A stretch of DNA of 64,000 nucleotides. Origin: Desulfovibrio sp. UIB00. GTDB taxonomy: Bacteria > Desulfobacterota > Desulfovibrionia > Desulfovibrionales > Desulfovibrionaceae. The stretch covers positions 248,001-312,000 of the forward strand of contig NZ_JAETXJ010000001.1 in assembly GCF_022508225.1 (NCBI RefSeq), written 5' to 3'. Made by a program: the position numbers and the translations under genes. Below, in pieces: positions 17,458 through 26,208 of the stretch (position 1 is its first letter; each line of letters starts with the position of its first letter). The notes beneath the pieces were generated by a model. The model was not told where the DNA came from, did not search any database, and worked only from the letters and a program-made list of their open reading frames with translations.

Positions 17458-18033
17458 ATGAGCATATCATCTGTTGACTCCAGCTTGATGTCCCGCAATT
17501 TTGTGTCGGCGTCATCAGGTGAATCAAAATATGTCAAAGCCTCTCGACTTGGAGCTCAGATCGAGCAAAGTGCCAGCATGAATCGCCAACAGGCCATTCT
17601 TGAAGCGGGCATGGCAGCATGCGCTGCTGCCAAAACCCCCGCAGAGGTTGCGCTCGAGGCTAAAAAGGCAGCCCGGCAAATGGGGTTTGCCATGCAGACA
17701 AGCGTTTCTGAAGAATCAAGGCGCAACCTCAAGGAAATCAAGAAACGTATTGAAGAAATGGCAAAGAAAGCAGCAGAGGGCAAAGATTCAGCAGATGGAA
17801 AGGACGCTGTAGGCCAACCGCAACAACTGACGCAGACGGATCAAAAACCTCAGGCAGTAGCACCTGCGGTCAGTGCGCCTGTTACGGAAGCAACCCCTGC
17901 GGCTGTTTCTCAGCCCAGCCTTTCAACTGCCCAGGTTCAGCCTGCCCAGGTAGCCGTTGCTGATGGGGATAGCGCTGGAGCCAGTGCCGCACAGCCTGCG
18001 GCTGCGAATCCCTCTGTGAATGTGTACGTTTGA
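17458..18033 (+). CDS. Hypothetical protein with coiled-coil middle and Pro/Ala/Gln-rich tail
   Basis: 191 residues from ATG 17458, which has AGGGAGG seven bases upstream. The serine-rich N-terminus MSISSVDSSLMSRNF has no hydrophobic signal. Residues about 40-120 are Ala/Lys/Glu-rich and helical, probably coiled coil (KEIKKRIEEMAKKAAEGK). The last 75 residues are a low-complexity Pro/Ala/Gln/Val tail. I do not recognise it. It shares NRQQAILEAGM with NRQQTALEAAM of the papain-like protein at 5704-6384. The stop is immediately followed by the HD-GYP remnant. Confidence 0.55.
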   Translation: MSISSVDSSLMSRNFVSASSGESKYVKASRLGAQIEQSASMNRQQAILEAGMAACAAAKTPAEVALEAKKAARQMGFAMQTSVSEESRRNLKEIKKRIEEMAKKAAEGKDSADGKDAVGQPQQLTQTDQKPQAVAPAVSAPVTEATPAAVSQPSLSTAQVQPAQVAVADGDSAGASAAQPAAANPSVNVYV

Positions 18034-18038
18034 TTCGC

Positions 18039-18105
18039 TTGCTTGTGCCGCCAGAGTTTGTCAGCATCAAGAAGACCATTTTCCTGAATGCATCTTGAGC
18101 GGTAG
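18039..18105 (+). pseudogene. HD-GYP C-terminal remnant (second copy)
   Basis: The nucleotide sequence CTTGTGCCGCCAGAGTTTG and onward parallels the end of the HD-GYP gene at 15808-15872 (CTTGTGCCGTCAGAGCTTG), through to a GCGGTAG matching its CCGGTAG end. It is more decayed than the copy at 4633 and frameshifted. It lies 51 bp before the tRNA-Ala fragment. Confidence 0.75.
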
Positions 18106-18156
18106 GCACGGGGGCAATTGGGGGCTATCCCGTTGCCGCAGGCATAGCGCTAAGCA

Positions 18157-18208
18157 CGCTTGCATGGCATTCAAGAGGTCAAGAGTTCAATTCTCTTCAA
18201 CTCCACCA
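18157..18208 (+). pseudogene. tRNA-Ala 3' fragment (nucleotides 25-76)
   Basis: Matches the complete tRNA-Ala from exactly nucleotide 25 to the CCA, with two substitutions (one in the anticodon stem, one in the acceptor strand). It is a direct repeat of the complete tRNA at 2586 and an inverted one of that at 20388. Confidence 0.9.
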
Positions 18209-18218
18209 GATAGGTAAT

Positions 18219-18256
18219 TAAAACCCCCGATCATTGAAAAATGGTCGGGGGTTTTT
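18219..18256. terminator. Shared bidirectional terminator
   Basis: Same AACCCCCGATCATT / AATGGTCGGGGGTT hairpin as beside the other tRNA-Ala copies. On the minus strand it lies 144 bp beyond the stop of the 519-residue gene and would end its transcript. Confidence 0.85.
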
Positions 18257-18399
18257 GCGTGCTTAGAAGTTTGTGGAAGCAGCCAATTTCTTGCTTATGC
18301 GACGTGCACCCTGTGCAATCGTTGTGGTGAATTAAAGGTGCTCAACTTCAAAAGATTTCCAAACTCAAGGCTTAGGGGGCAAGCACCATTCACCAAAAT

Positions 18400-19959
18400 T
18401 TATTCTGAAAGACCGGTGTTGCCTTTAAAAGAAAATGAAAATTTATTTTTGTTTATTTCAAATAAATAAACCGCACTTAAAGGTATTGCAACAGTGAGCA
18501 TTCCAGATAAAACCTCCGTAACTTGTCTATTGAATCGATTAATGATCGGTATGGCTGCGATTGATGAAGATATAACCTTTTGGATATAAACACCTAAAAT
18601 TGCAGAAGCCGTCCCGGCAAAGACAATCTTAATAGCATCAAATTTATTATCAATCTTGCTTGTCAATATCCGCACGCACCTAACCATAGACAAGGTAGAT
18701 TCTCGAATGATTGCTATTAAAAATGCTGGCATTTTTATGATAATAGCGATTATAATTTGAGGTATAACAGAGAGCGCACCAGAGATTGTGCTCTCTATTC
18801 CAAGTGTTTTTGCCCGATTGAGTAAATCTCTCTCATCAAAACGTTTTTTCAGTTTTTTTGAAATTGAAGATGCACGCTTGGATATGTTTTCTTTATAGCT
18901 TTTTTTATCAAATATATCACATGTTTCTGATATGTCTTTAATCTCGTCGACAAAAATATCCACGGTTTCATAAACAATTAAGCCAACAATCTGCTGCATG
19001 CTCATCTTCAAGCCAGACTCCACAGCAGTCCGGCCAATCTCTTTAGCGGCATTGATTGTATTATGCATATATGCAGCATTTGCTTCACCATATCTATCTT
19101 TAACGTCATTCATATTTATTGAATGCTTATCACCATTTTTATCAATGTAGTTATATATATCTGGATCATTTTCATCGATCTCAAAATTAATATTACTTTT
19201 TACAAACTCAATTAAATCCAACTCGCCTTTCGCACTATTAACAATTCCGTCAATAAATGTTAAGTTGTCTTTATCGTTTATGGCAGAAATATACTCACTC
19301 TCGTTTGTTCCTGCTTTCAAAATGACATTTGAATGATATTCTTTTGCAGATATTATATGTTCAATTTGTGCCTCCCATGGATATAATGCTTTATCAGCAT
19401 TATAGCCATTATCAAGGACTTCCATATTTTCTTTTGCCCTATCGCGTATCTTACCCAATTTAGCAAAATTTTTGTGTCTTCTTACGTCTTTTACCTTTGC
19501 ATAATCTTTATAAGGAGTAGATAGTTTCGAATACCTGTTCTCAAGGGTATCATCAAGATTATTAAATATTGGCCCCAAACAAAATACCGCTATAGTGCGC
19601 TGCAAGGCTTCATTTTTACATAATTCAAAGATCTCAGAGGCATTTTGGGGGCAACCATGCCGGGCTTCTTTCATGTCATTAACAAGTTGCTCTGCGTCTT
19701 TATCAAGTTCAAAAGTGGCATTAAATTTTTCAACAACAGACTCTGAAAAGTCGCAATATTTATTTTTTATATAATTTTTGTATTCAATATCTTTATATTT
19801 ATTTAAATCTACAGACGAAAAATACTCAAATGCATCTTTTGTAGATTTATGTATTTTTTCTTTTGCAGAAGCACTTGCGTCAACGGCAATATCTTTAGTA
19901 GAAGTTGTTGTGTCAACAACAGAATCTTTGATCTGTACCAACTTGTCAAAGAGTTTCAT
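18400..19959 (-). CDS. 519-residue HNH-like protein with membrane C-terminus, cargo of right cassette
   Basis: A GAGGAG site precedes ATG 19959. Residues 1-50 are amphipathic and repeat-like (SVVDTTTSTKDIAVDASASAKEKI). Around residues 195-245 the order WEAQIEHIISAKEYH ... DNLTFIDGIVNSAKGE (H201, N232, N241, K244) follows the His, Asn-Leu and Asn..Lys spacing of HNH nucleases, so a degenerate or true HNH domain is likely. Residues about 395-510 hold several hydrophobic helices (IPQIIIAIIIKMPAFL, VFAGTASAILG and SGMLTVAIPLSAVYLF). The gene is very AT-rich and alone between long inverted repeats. A membrane-tethered nuclease or defence effector is possible; the family is not one I can name. Confidence 0.6.
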   Translation of the reverse strand: MKLFDKLVQIKDSVVDTTTSTKDIAVDASASAKEKIHKSTKDAFEYFSSVDLNKYKDIEYKNYIKNKYCDFSESVVEKFNATFELDKDAEQLVNDMKEARHGCPQNASEIFELCKNEALQRTIAVFCLGPIFNNLDDTLENRYSKLSTPYKDYAKVKDVRRHKNFAKLGKIRDRAKENMEVLDNGYNADKALYPWEAQIEHIISAKEYHSNVILKAGTNESEYISAINDKDNLTFIDGIVNSAKGELDLIEFVKSNINFEIDENDPDIYNYIDKNGDKHSINMNDVKDRYGEANAAYMHNTINAAKEIGRTAVESGLKMSMQQIVGLIVYETVDIFVDEIKDISETCDIFDKKSYKENISKRASSISKKLKKRFDERDLLNRAKTLGIESTISGALSVIPQIIIAIIIKMPAFLIAIIRESTLSMVRCVRILTSKIDNKFDAIKIVFAGTASAILGVYIQKVISSSIAAIPIINRFNRQVTEVLSGMLTVAIPLSAVYLFEINKNKFSFSFKGNTGLSE

Positions 19960-20205
19960 TAGCGCTCTCCTCTTATTAAAAAAACAGGTATTACAGACTT
20001 ATTCTAGGAATTATAAATGTTGTCTTTCTAAGCTAACAATTTAGGCTATAATCATATTCATATCCAGCGATTACACTTGGGTCAAGCCTCAGGATATGTC
20101 CAGTCCAGTATGTAGCATTCCTACATATCATCGAATATTCTTTGATAGCTGGGGAAAGTGTGATTAAAGAAAATATATATAGCAGCTTCTGTTTCCGCGC
20201 AAATT
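19960..20205. other. Upstream region of the 519-residue gene
   Basis: About 245 bp, AT-rich, between the gene start and the right inverted-repeat arm. It presumably contains the promoter. No ORF or RNA is recognised. Confidence 0.45.
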
Positions 20206-20463
<258 letters not shown>

Positions 20464-20517
20464 ATGAGGAATTTGGATTTATACCTTTTCGCCGTGGGCC
20501 GCAAGTATTTATTTCAT

Positions 20518-21318
20518 CTAGTCAAAAGAAAATGCTGAGAGCGGTGCGCCCATAGCTCTTCCATGCCATGCGAGTTTGCCCTGCGCGGCTCCGGCAGCCC
20601 CGGCAATCACCATGAGCGGGATCAGATGCTCCTCGCGCGGGTGGGCAAAGCGCGCACCTGGGGCCTTTTCCCATTCCGCAAGGGCCGCGTTGCGCATGAC
20701 GGCGTTGGGGTTGCGCACGGCATCCGTCAGCCAGTTGTCAAAAACATCCGCCCCATCAATGGGCGTGTTATCCCCGTAGCGGAAGGCCCGCATGTTGTGA
20801 AAGCTCATGCCGCTGCCCACAAACAGCACTCCCTCTTCTCGAAGTGGGGCCAGCGCCCGGCCCAGCGCCAGATGCTCCAGCGGATCAAGCCCCCGCCTCA
20901 GCGATATTTGCACCGTGGGGATCTGCGCCTCTGGGTACATCAGCAGGCCCGGCACAAACACGCCGTGGTCAAAGTCCCGCGTAGTGTCCTCTGCCAGCGG
21001 CAGTCCTGCCGAGCGCATGCACTGGCCCACACGGTCAAACAGTTCCGGGGCTGGCGGCGCAGGCCACTGCAACTCATAGGTATGCGGCGGAAAGTCATAA
21101 TAATCATAATACAGGCCCGGTGTCCGCGTGGTCAACAGGGTAAATTCCTGCTGCTCCCAATGGGCGGAGAATACAATCTGCGCCTTTGGCTGTTGCGGCA
21201 ACGTCGCCGGGATGGAGCGCATCCAGCCGCCAAGGGCATTCCATGTGTCCGGCGGCATCCAGTCCATAAAAAAGCAGGGGCCGCCGCCGTGGGGGATGTA
21301 AAATGCGGGCATGGTCAT
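20518..21318 (-). CDS. DODA-type extradiol dioxygenase (YgiD/LigB family)
   Basis: 266 residues, the usual length of the class III extradiol ring-cleavage family that includes 4,5-DOPA dioxygenase and E. coli YgiD. Candidate metal and catalytic histidines are visible: His10 (IPHGGGP), His53 (SAHW), His118 (FDHGVFVP), His174 (SFHNMR) and the HPREEH pair at 226/231. Cytosolic. The ATG at 21318 is preceded by GAGGCGC; a second ATG two codons on is possible. It lies just outside the right tRNA. The true substrate is unknown. Confidence 0.85.
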   Translation of the reverse strand: MTMPAFYIPHGGGPCFFMDWMPPDTWNALGGWMRSIPATLPQQPKAQIVFSAHWEQQEFTLLTTRTPGLYYDYYDFPPHTYELQWPAPPAPELFDRVGQCMRSAGLPLAEDTTRDFDHGVFVPGLLMYPEAQIPTVQISLRRGLDPLEHLALGRALAPLREEGVLFVGSGMSFHNMRAFRYGDNTPIDGADVFDNWLTDAVRNPNAVMRNAALAEWEKAPGARFAHPREEHLIPLMVIAGAAGAAQGKLAWHGRAMGAPLSAFSFD

Positions 21319-21528
21319 GGTGCGCCTCGCTGGTGGGGGTGGATGTCACAAAACTAGCTTGAGGAGGGAAGATGCAGTAATCAGCGTAGCGCCAAATCCT
21401 GTCGGGGCCAAGAGCCGTAGTGACCAGTGCAGACAAATTTTTGGGGTTGGAAGCCAAGCCCATAATGAAGGCGGGCATTCCGCAGAATACCCGCCTGTGC
21501 ATGCAGTCATGTTTGCGGGCCGTGCCCG

Positions 21529-22995
21529 TTACCCATTCTCGCGCCACGCGCCGCGCCCAGTTACCCACAGCCAGAGGCACAGCGCACCGAGCAGCACGGC
21601 AAAACCCAGGTGGATAAGGTCAATAAAGGTCGTCATGCCCGGCGAAAACGTGATGGAAGGCAGATTTTTGGCAACGCGGGCCATGCCGCTCAGCACCACA
21701 ACGCCAAGCACTGCCAGCCGCACCTTGCCCCAGTAGGCAAGGCGGCCCCGCAGCCTGCCGCGCACCTGCAGGGTCAGCCAATACAGGCCCAATGCCAGCA
21801 GCAGGGCCGCCAGAACATAATGGACATTCAGCGTGGTGTAAAAATCACCTGTCCATGTGAGGCCGGGAACTTTGGCAATGCCGTAGCGGCTTGCCACGGG
21901 CAATTGCATCATGCCCGTAAAGCCGAGCAGCAGAGCCACTGCCACCCACAGCTTCTTGAGCAATCCTCCGGAGAGGGCAGCTTCAGCTCTTGGGTCATGC
22001 AGCGCACCCTGAGGGCGGGCCTGCGTGTGTTTGTGGTTCGGGCCTTGTTCCTGGCGCGCGGCGTTCACCAGCGCCCCTGCCACACCCACCAGTGGTGCGG
22101 TCATCATCATGCGGGTGAGGTTGCCAGCCTGCGCCATGGAGTCCGCCACCGGCCCAAAGGTAGGCTTGCCGGGGCCGGGTTTGGCCTGCGCCGCCAGTTC
22201 GGAAAACGGCACGGGCGACAGATAAAAAGTATTGGTGCCGCCGTTTTCCGTCACGCCATAAAGGTACGCGCCGCGCTCCTGTGCCAGCGTGCGGGCCTGC
22301 GCCAGAATTTCATCGCGCGGGCCAATGGTCTGCACCTGCTGAGGGCAAACCTCCACACAGGCGGGCAGTTGGCCGTGGGCAAAGCTGTCCGCGCAGCGGT
22401 CGCACTTGTACATGATGCCGTTGCCTGCAAAGCGCGGCATGAGGTCAAGATACAGTCCTACGCCCGATTGTCGTTGCGGTATATGCCAGGGGCAGACCGT
22501 GCGGCATTTGGCCCCGCCAAGGCAGGTCTGGCTGTCGATGCTCACCGTGCCGGTTTCTGGCTGGCGGCTGGCAGCGCCCCAGGGGCAGAGATTGGCGCAG
22601 GGCGGGTTTGTGCAGTGCAGGCAGCGGCGGGGAATGTGCAGTTCAAGCGGCGCACCGTCCTTCTGCACGGTAACGCTCTCGATATACAGCCAGTTGTACG
22701 GCGTGAGCCTGTCGTCCACATCCCGCTTGCCAGACCAATCCTCGTCCTTGGTTCCAGGCGGAAACATGACCGGCAGGGGCTTTTTGACTTTCGGATAACG
22801 GCTCCCGTTGCGCTCGCGGCAGCCTTCCACGCACTGGCCACAGCCGATGCATTTTTCAATGTCGAGTAATGTTGCGTATTCCGCGTGCTGGGCAGACGCG
22901 CTTGCGCCCGTTTCGGACCGGGCATCCAGCCCCACAGCCGCAATGCCTGCCGCAGAGGCCGCGCCCACCAGAAAATTACGTCGGGTCAGTGCCAT
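21529..22995 (-). CDS. Tat-exported 4Fe-4S ferredoxin fused to membrane cytochrome-b-like domain
   Basis: 488 residues. The N-terminal Tat signal TRRNFLVGAASAAG is followed by HybA/FdhB-like ferredoxin segments with four cysteine clusters: CIGCGQCVEGC, CLHCTNPPCANLC, CLGGAKCRTVC and YKCDRCAD..PACVEVCP. A linker and four hydrophobic helices (about residues 340-480) follow, with histidines in NVHYVLAALLLAL and DLIHLGFAVLL suitable for haem or quinone sites. Normally these two modules are separate subunits (HybA plus HybB or FdhI). AAGGAG precedes ATG 22995. No catalytic molybdo- or Ni-enzyme gene is adjacent, so its electron partner must be elsewhere. Confidence 0.78.
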   Translation of the reverse strand: MALTRRNFLVGAASAAGIAAVGLDARSETGASASAQHAEYATLLDIEKCIGCGQCVEGCRERNGSRYPKVKKPLPVMFPPGTKDEDWSGKRDVDDRLTPYNWLYIESVTVQKDGAPLELHIPRRCLHCTNPPCANLCPWGAASRQPETGTVSIDSQTCLGGAKCRTVCPWHIPQRQSGVGLYLDLMPRFAGNGIMYKCDRCADSFAHGQLPACVEVCPQQVQTIGPRDEILAQARTLAQERGAYLYGVTENGGTNTFYLSPVPFSELAAQAKPGPGKPTFGPVADSMAQAGNLTRMMMTAPLVGVAGALVNAARQEQGPNHKHTQARPQGALHDPRAEAALSGGLLKKLWVAVALLLGFTGMMQLPVASRYGIAKVPGLTWTGDFYTTLNVHYVLAALLLALGLYWLTLQVRGRLRGRLAYWGKVRLAVLGVVVLSGMARVAKNLPSITFSPGMTTFIDLIHLGFAVLLGALCLWLWVTGRGAWRENG

Positions 22996-23227
22996 GTATG
23001 CTCCTTATCGGCGTATGCGGGCGCAAGGGTGCAGCCGAATTGCCGATTATTACGATTCATTCGCAATATGGCATATTCCGAAAAAGAGTGCAATTTATAG
23101 CATACTTTTATGGTGCGGTTTGTGGGCAAAACAGGCAAGGGAAAAACTAGGGAAATGAAAGAGAAGCAGGCCCGAAAATCAGGCCCAAGCGGCTGGGAAA
23201 TCAGGCCGAATAGGTCGCAAGAGGAGG

Positions 23228-23722
23228 CTATTTTTCGCGGGGCAGCACTGGTACATAGACATCGTGGGTACCGGACTGAAAAAAGCGGCTGTCGTAGCGC
23301 TCAAAGCAGGGCTTGTCTGCCAGAACGGTATAGCCCTCCGGCGTTTGGGGCCATTCGTCATACATGTAGTCGTAGGCTTCCTGAAGCATTCCGGCTGCGG
23401 GGATGCGGCAACAGGCATAAAGACCGCCGGGCAGGGTTACTTCATCCATGCCAGCGGGGGGCGCGGCAAGCTCCGGGGCTTCCATCGCAGCCCAGTAATC
23501 AAAAGCAAGGCCCGCATGGTCTGTAAACAAGGAAAGCCCGTAAGAAGGCCCCTGATAGGTATTGCTGGGCTTGCCGCTCAGTTCTGGCATGCGGGGGGTA
23601 AAGACCTCATTCCACAGCCGGGGGCATTCCTGCGGGGCGTTGTGCAAGGTTGTGTGGATGCGCACACCGAAAAGGCGGACACTGTGGTGTTGCAGCACCA
23701 CAACGGCAAAAGGCATTGGCAT
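23228..23722 (-). CDS. GyrI-like small-molecule-binding protein
   Basis: 164 residues starting at ATG 23722, chosen because GAGGAG lies six bases upstream; the frame runs 11 codons further. The C-terminal half (LPGGLYACCRIPAAGMLQEAY, EWPQTPEGYTVLADKPCFERY) matches the GyrI-like / AraC effector-binding fold that binds hydrophobic ligands. There is no DNA-binding domain, so it is a stand-alone sensor or decoy. Isolated on its strand. Confidence 0.72.
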   Translation of the reverse strand: MPMPFAVVVLQHHSVRLFGVRIHTTLHNAPQECPRLWNEVFTPRMPELSGKPSNTYQGPSYGLSLFTDHAGLAFDYWAAMEAPELAAPPAGMDEVTLPGGLYACCRIPAAGMLQEAYDYMYDEWPQTPEGYTVLADKPCFERYDSRFFQSGTHDVYVPVLPREK

Positions 23723-24099
23723 GAACGCTCCTCGGCAGGTCTGATCACAGGGCAACAGTTTCCGGCCGCAGGGGTGAAATGACGTCAGTCTCCCATATGC
23801 GCCGGGTAGCCGTTTTGCATGTACCAGTTATGTTTACATGTCAACCGGTATACCAATGTGGTGAAATCGCCATAAGCATATATTACACTGAATTATATTT
23901 AAAATTAGTAAATGATAATTTGTAATTAATAGTGATTTGCTCACAAAAGTGAGGCGTGCCGCGCATCCATGCCCGTTGACCATGCCGCAGGCACACGCCG
24001 CTGCTCTGGCGCGCGTGGACAGCGCCCCCGGCTCCGGCTAGTGTGAGTCATGCCGTAAACCCGTAGTCTGGCGCGCGAGCGCCACAAGCAGGAGCCGTC
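23723..24099. other. Intergenic, no gene recognised
   Basis: About 375 bp between divergent genes, AT-rich at 23840-23940. It contains likely promoters only. Confidence 0.45.
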
Positions 24100-24888
24100 A
24101 TGCACCATGCCACTATGCTTCCACGCTATACCCGGCGCGCATTTTGCTCTATGGCGCTGGGAACCTGCGCCGCTCTGCTGCTGCCTTGTTCCTGTATGGC
24201 CTCCATTGCGCAGGGTGTCGGCAAGCCGGTGAGTGATGAGGCCCTTAAGGCCGAATTTGCAGGTATGTGCGCAGGTGCGGAGCAGATGCTCGCCGGGCAG
24301 CGCCCAGCGGAAGATTTGCGCGCCATGTTTGCCCAGGCAAGACAGGCCCATGCGCGGCTGTTGCCTCTGCCGGATATTGGCGGGCCGGAAAACCTGACCT
24401 ATCCCAGTTTTCTTGTAGGGCCGCAGTATGCGGCCCTGTACACGGCCCTGCGCCCGCACGGGTTCAACGCCAGGGATGTGGGCAAGCTTGTGTACGATCT
24501 GGCGGTCTACAGTTTTGAGGAACAGAAGGACGTGTACCGCGCCAACGGGCAGCGGTTTTTTACGCCGGAGTATTTTGCCCTGTTGCAGGGTTGGGCCATG
24601 CGCAGCCAGCAGCGGCGCTACCCGCTGGATTGGGTGCAGACAGTATTTCGGGGTGATGGGCGCGATTTTGATATCGGCGTAAACTACACGGAATGCGGGC
24701 TGATGAAGTATTTTGCCTCGCTGGGCATGCCCGAGCTGGCTCCTTATCCCTGCCGGGTGGACTTTCCCACCGCACGGGCGGAAGGCACGGGCCTTGCGCG
24801 CACCTCAACGCTGGCTGAGGGCGGCAAGGTATGCGACTTCCGCTACAAGCAGGGGCGGGAAACAATCCAGGGATGGGACATGGCGTGA
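24100..24888 (+). CDS. Tat-exported ATC-hydrolase-like protein
   Basis: 262 residues. A twin-arginine signal (YTRRAFCSMALG) is followed by a hydrophobic stretch and CSCMASIA. The body matches the L-2-amino-thiazoline-4-carboxylate hydrolase-like family: a DFDIGVNYTECGLMKYFASL block, ELAPYPCRVD, and the terminal KVCDFRYK with the conserved cysteine. AGGAG lies before ATG 24100. The original family member opens ATC on the way to cysteine, but most relatives are uncharacterised. Export by Tat points to a folded or cofactor-bearing periplasmic protein, which is unusual for this family. Confidence 0.7.
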   Translation: MHHATMLPRYTRRAFCSMALGTCAALLLPCSCMASIAQGVGKPVSDEALKAEFAGMCAGAEQMLAGQRPAEDLRAMFAQARQAHARLLPLPDIGGPENLTYPSFLVGPQYAALYTALRPHGFNARDVGKLVYDLAVYSFEEQKDVYRANGQRFFTPEYFALLQGWAMRSQQRRYPLDWVQTVFRGDGRDFDIGVNYTECGLMKYFASLGMPELAPYPCRVDFPTARAEGTGLARTSTLAEGGKVCDFRYKQGRETIQGWDMA

Positions 24889-24933
24889 CGCGGCTGTTGC
24901 GCGGCGGCCTTGCTGCCATGCCGCGCACAGTCG

Positions 24934-26208
24934 TCAGCAGGTTTTTACCGCCAGCACGTCTTTTTCTACCAGCTTGCGCATGGTTTCCGCGCAGCGAAAA
25001 ATATCCCTGCCCACAATGTCTGCTTCTTCAAGCAGCGTGGTTTCGCCATCGGCGTAGGCCAGCAGATCCATCATCAGATTGACCTGTTCCGTACAGGAAG
25101 TTTTTGTGCTCAGCGTGGGGTAGAGGCCGCGCTTGCCCAACTGCGGTTCGCACAGCACACGCGGCTCGTAGGTGACGTTTTCTTCCAGCGCTTCAAGGAT
25201 GCGCGTCATGACGTTCACGCTGCCTTCAAGCCCCTTTTGCGTCACAAGTGAACAGTCGTCCAGCGAGGTGTGGTACTCGGGGTAGACGTGGTATTTGCTG
25301 CGCATGACGCTGCACAGGGGCAGGTCGATACCGGGCGCGCAGTACTGGCGCTCGTCGCTCTCGCGGTCAAGAAAGGTGTAGCGGATAAAATCGGGCGCAA
25401 AGTGGCGCAGCACGTGCAGGGCGGCTTTGTCAGCCAGGGTGTTGCCCTTGCGGCTGGGCAGATAGGAATAGGCCCGTTCATCGCCCATGCAGGTGAGGTT
25501 GAAGCCCGCCACCACATTGCGGCGCAAGGCCTCGTGGTTGCGGCTCAGATAGGTGATGGAGCCGATGGTTTCCGGCACAAAGGCAAAACGGTAGGTGTAG
25601 CGGCGCGGACGTTGCGCCACCCACTGCGCCAGTGCCGTGGCCACCACCGGGCCGGAAAGCTCGTTGTTGGCCATGGATGGATGGCAGATGTAGGTGGAAA
25701 GAAAAATTTCTTTTTCGCTCTGGCCGGGGATCACAAGGTCGCCGTATGTCAGATGCCCCGGAGCCAGAGTGGAATCTATGGAGGCGTGGTACGTGCCGGG
25801 GGCCAGCTTTTGCCGCTCATCATGCTTGATGCAGAAGCCCCAGCGCCGGGCATAGTATGATGTGATATAAGGAATGGCATTGGGCATTTCGGGCAGGGAA
25901 TGCAAATGATTTTGCAGATCCTCCAGCGAAATGTCGCAGTCAACGGGTTCGGAATACCCCATAACGTGCAGATTGGTATCGGCAAAGTCAGCAATCACTT
26001 CGCCCGATGGGCCGGTCAGCCGCGCGCCCCTGATGTTCCATTCTTCCGGCACTGTCCAGTCAAAAACCTTGGATCCAGACGGCACCTCAAAGGTGCGTAA
26101 TCCCGGTAGTTCTTCCTGTAACATGCGCAACGTCTGCCGCACTCCGTTGCCCGTAATACTGCGGCATATGGGAAAAAGACTGCGAAGAAAGTCGTGGAAG
26201 CTCGTCAT
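24934..26208 (-). CDS. DUF4910 / M28-like aminopeptidase-domain protein
   Basis: 424 residues. Family motifs are FPICRSITGNGVRQTL at the N-terminus, STYICHPSMANNELSGP (probable metal ligands), FVPETIGSITYLS, and YHVYPEYHTSLDD. This is the DUF4910 aminopeptidase-like group related to M28 zinc peptidases, often found near surface-polysaccharide or natural-product genes. No signal peptide. GGAAGG precedes ATG 26208. It converges with the ATC-hydrolase-like gene, with 45 bp between stops. Substrate unknown. Confidence 0.82.
   Translation of the reverse strand: MTSFHDFLRSLFPICRSITGNGVRQTLRMLQEELPGLRTFEVPSGSKVFDWTVPEEWNIRGARLTGPSGEVIADFADTNLHVMGYSEPVDCDISLEDLQNHLHSLPEMPNAIPYITSYYARRWGFCIKHDERQKLAPGTYHASIDSTLAPGHLTYGDLVIPGQSEKEIFLSTYICHPSMANNELSGPVVATALAQWVAQRPRRYTYRFAFVPETIGSITYLSRNHEALRRNVVAGFNLTCMGDERAYSYLPSRKGNTLADKAALHVLRHFAPDFIRYTFLDRESDERQYCAPGIDLPLCSVMRSKYHVYPEYHTSLDDCSLVTQKGLEGSVNVMTRILEALEENVTYEPRVLCEPQLGKRGLYPTLSTKTSCTEQVNLMMDLLAYADGETTLLEEADIVGRDIFRCAETMRKLVEKDVLAVKTC

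Larger units (their letters stand above)
18157..18389. repeat. Inverted repeat 2, left arm (233 bp)
   Basis: Reverse complement of 20206-20439 with about six differences and one single-base indel. The outer part is the tRNA-Ala 3' fragment plus shared terminator. The inner 130 bp are unlike those of inverted repeat 1. The arm stops 10 bp before the stop codon of the enclosed minus-strand gene. Confidence 0.93.
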
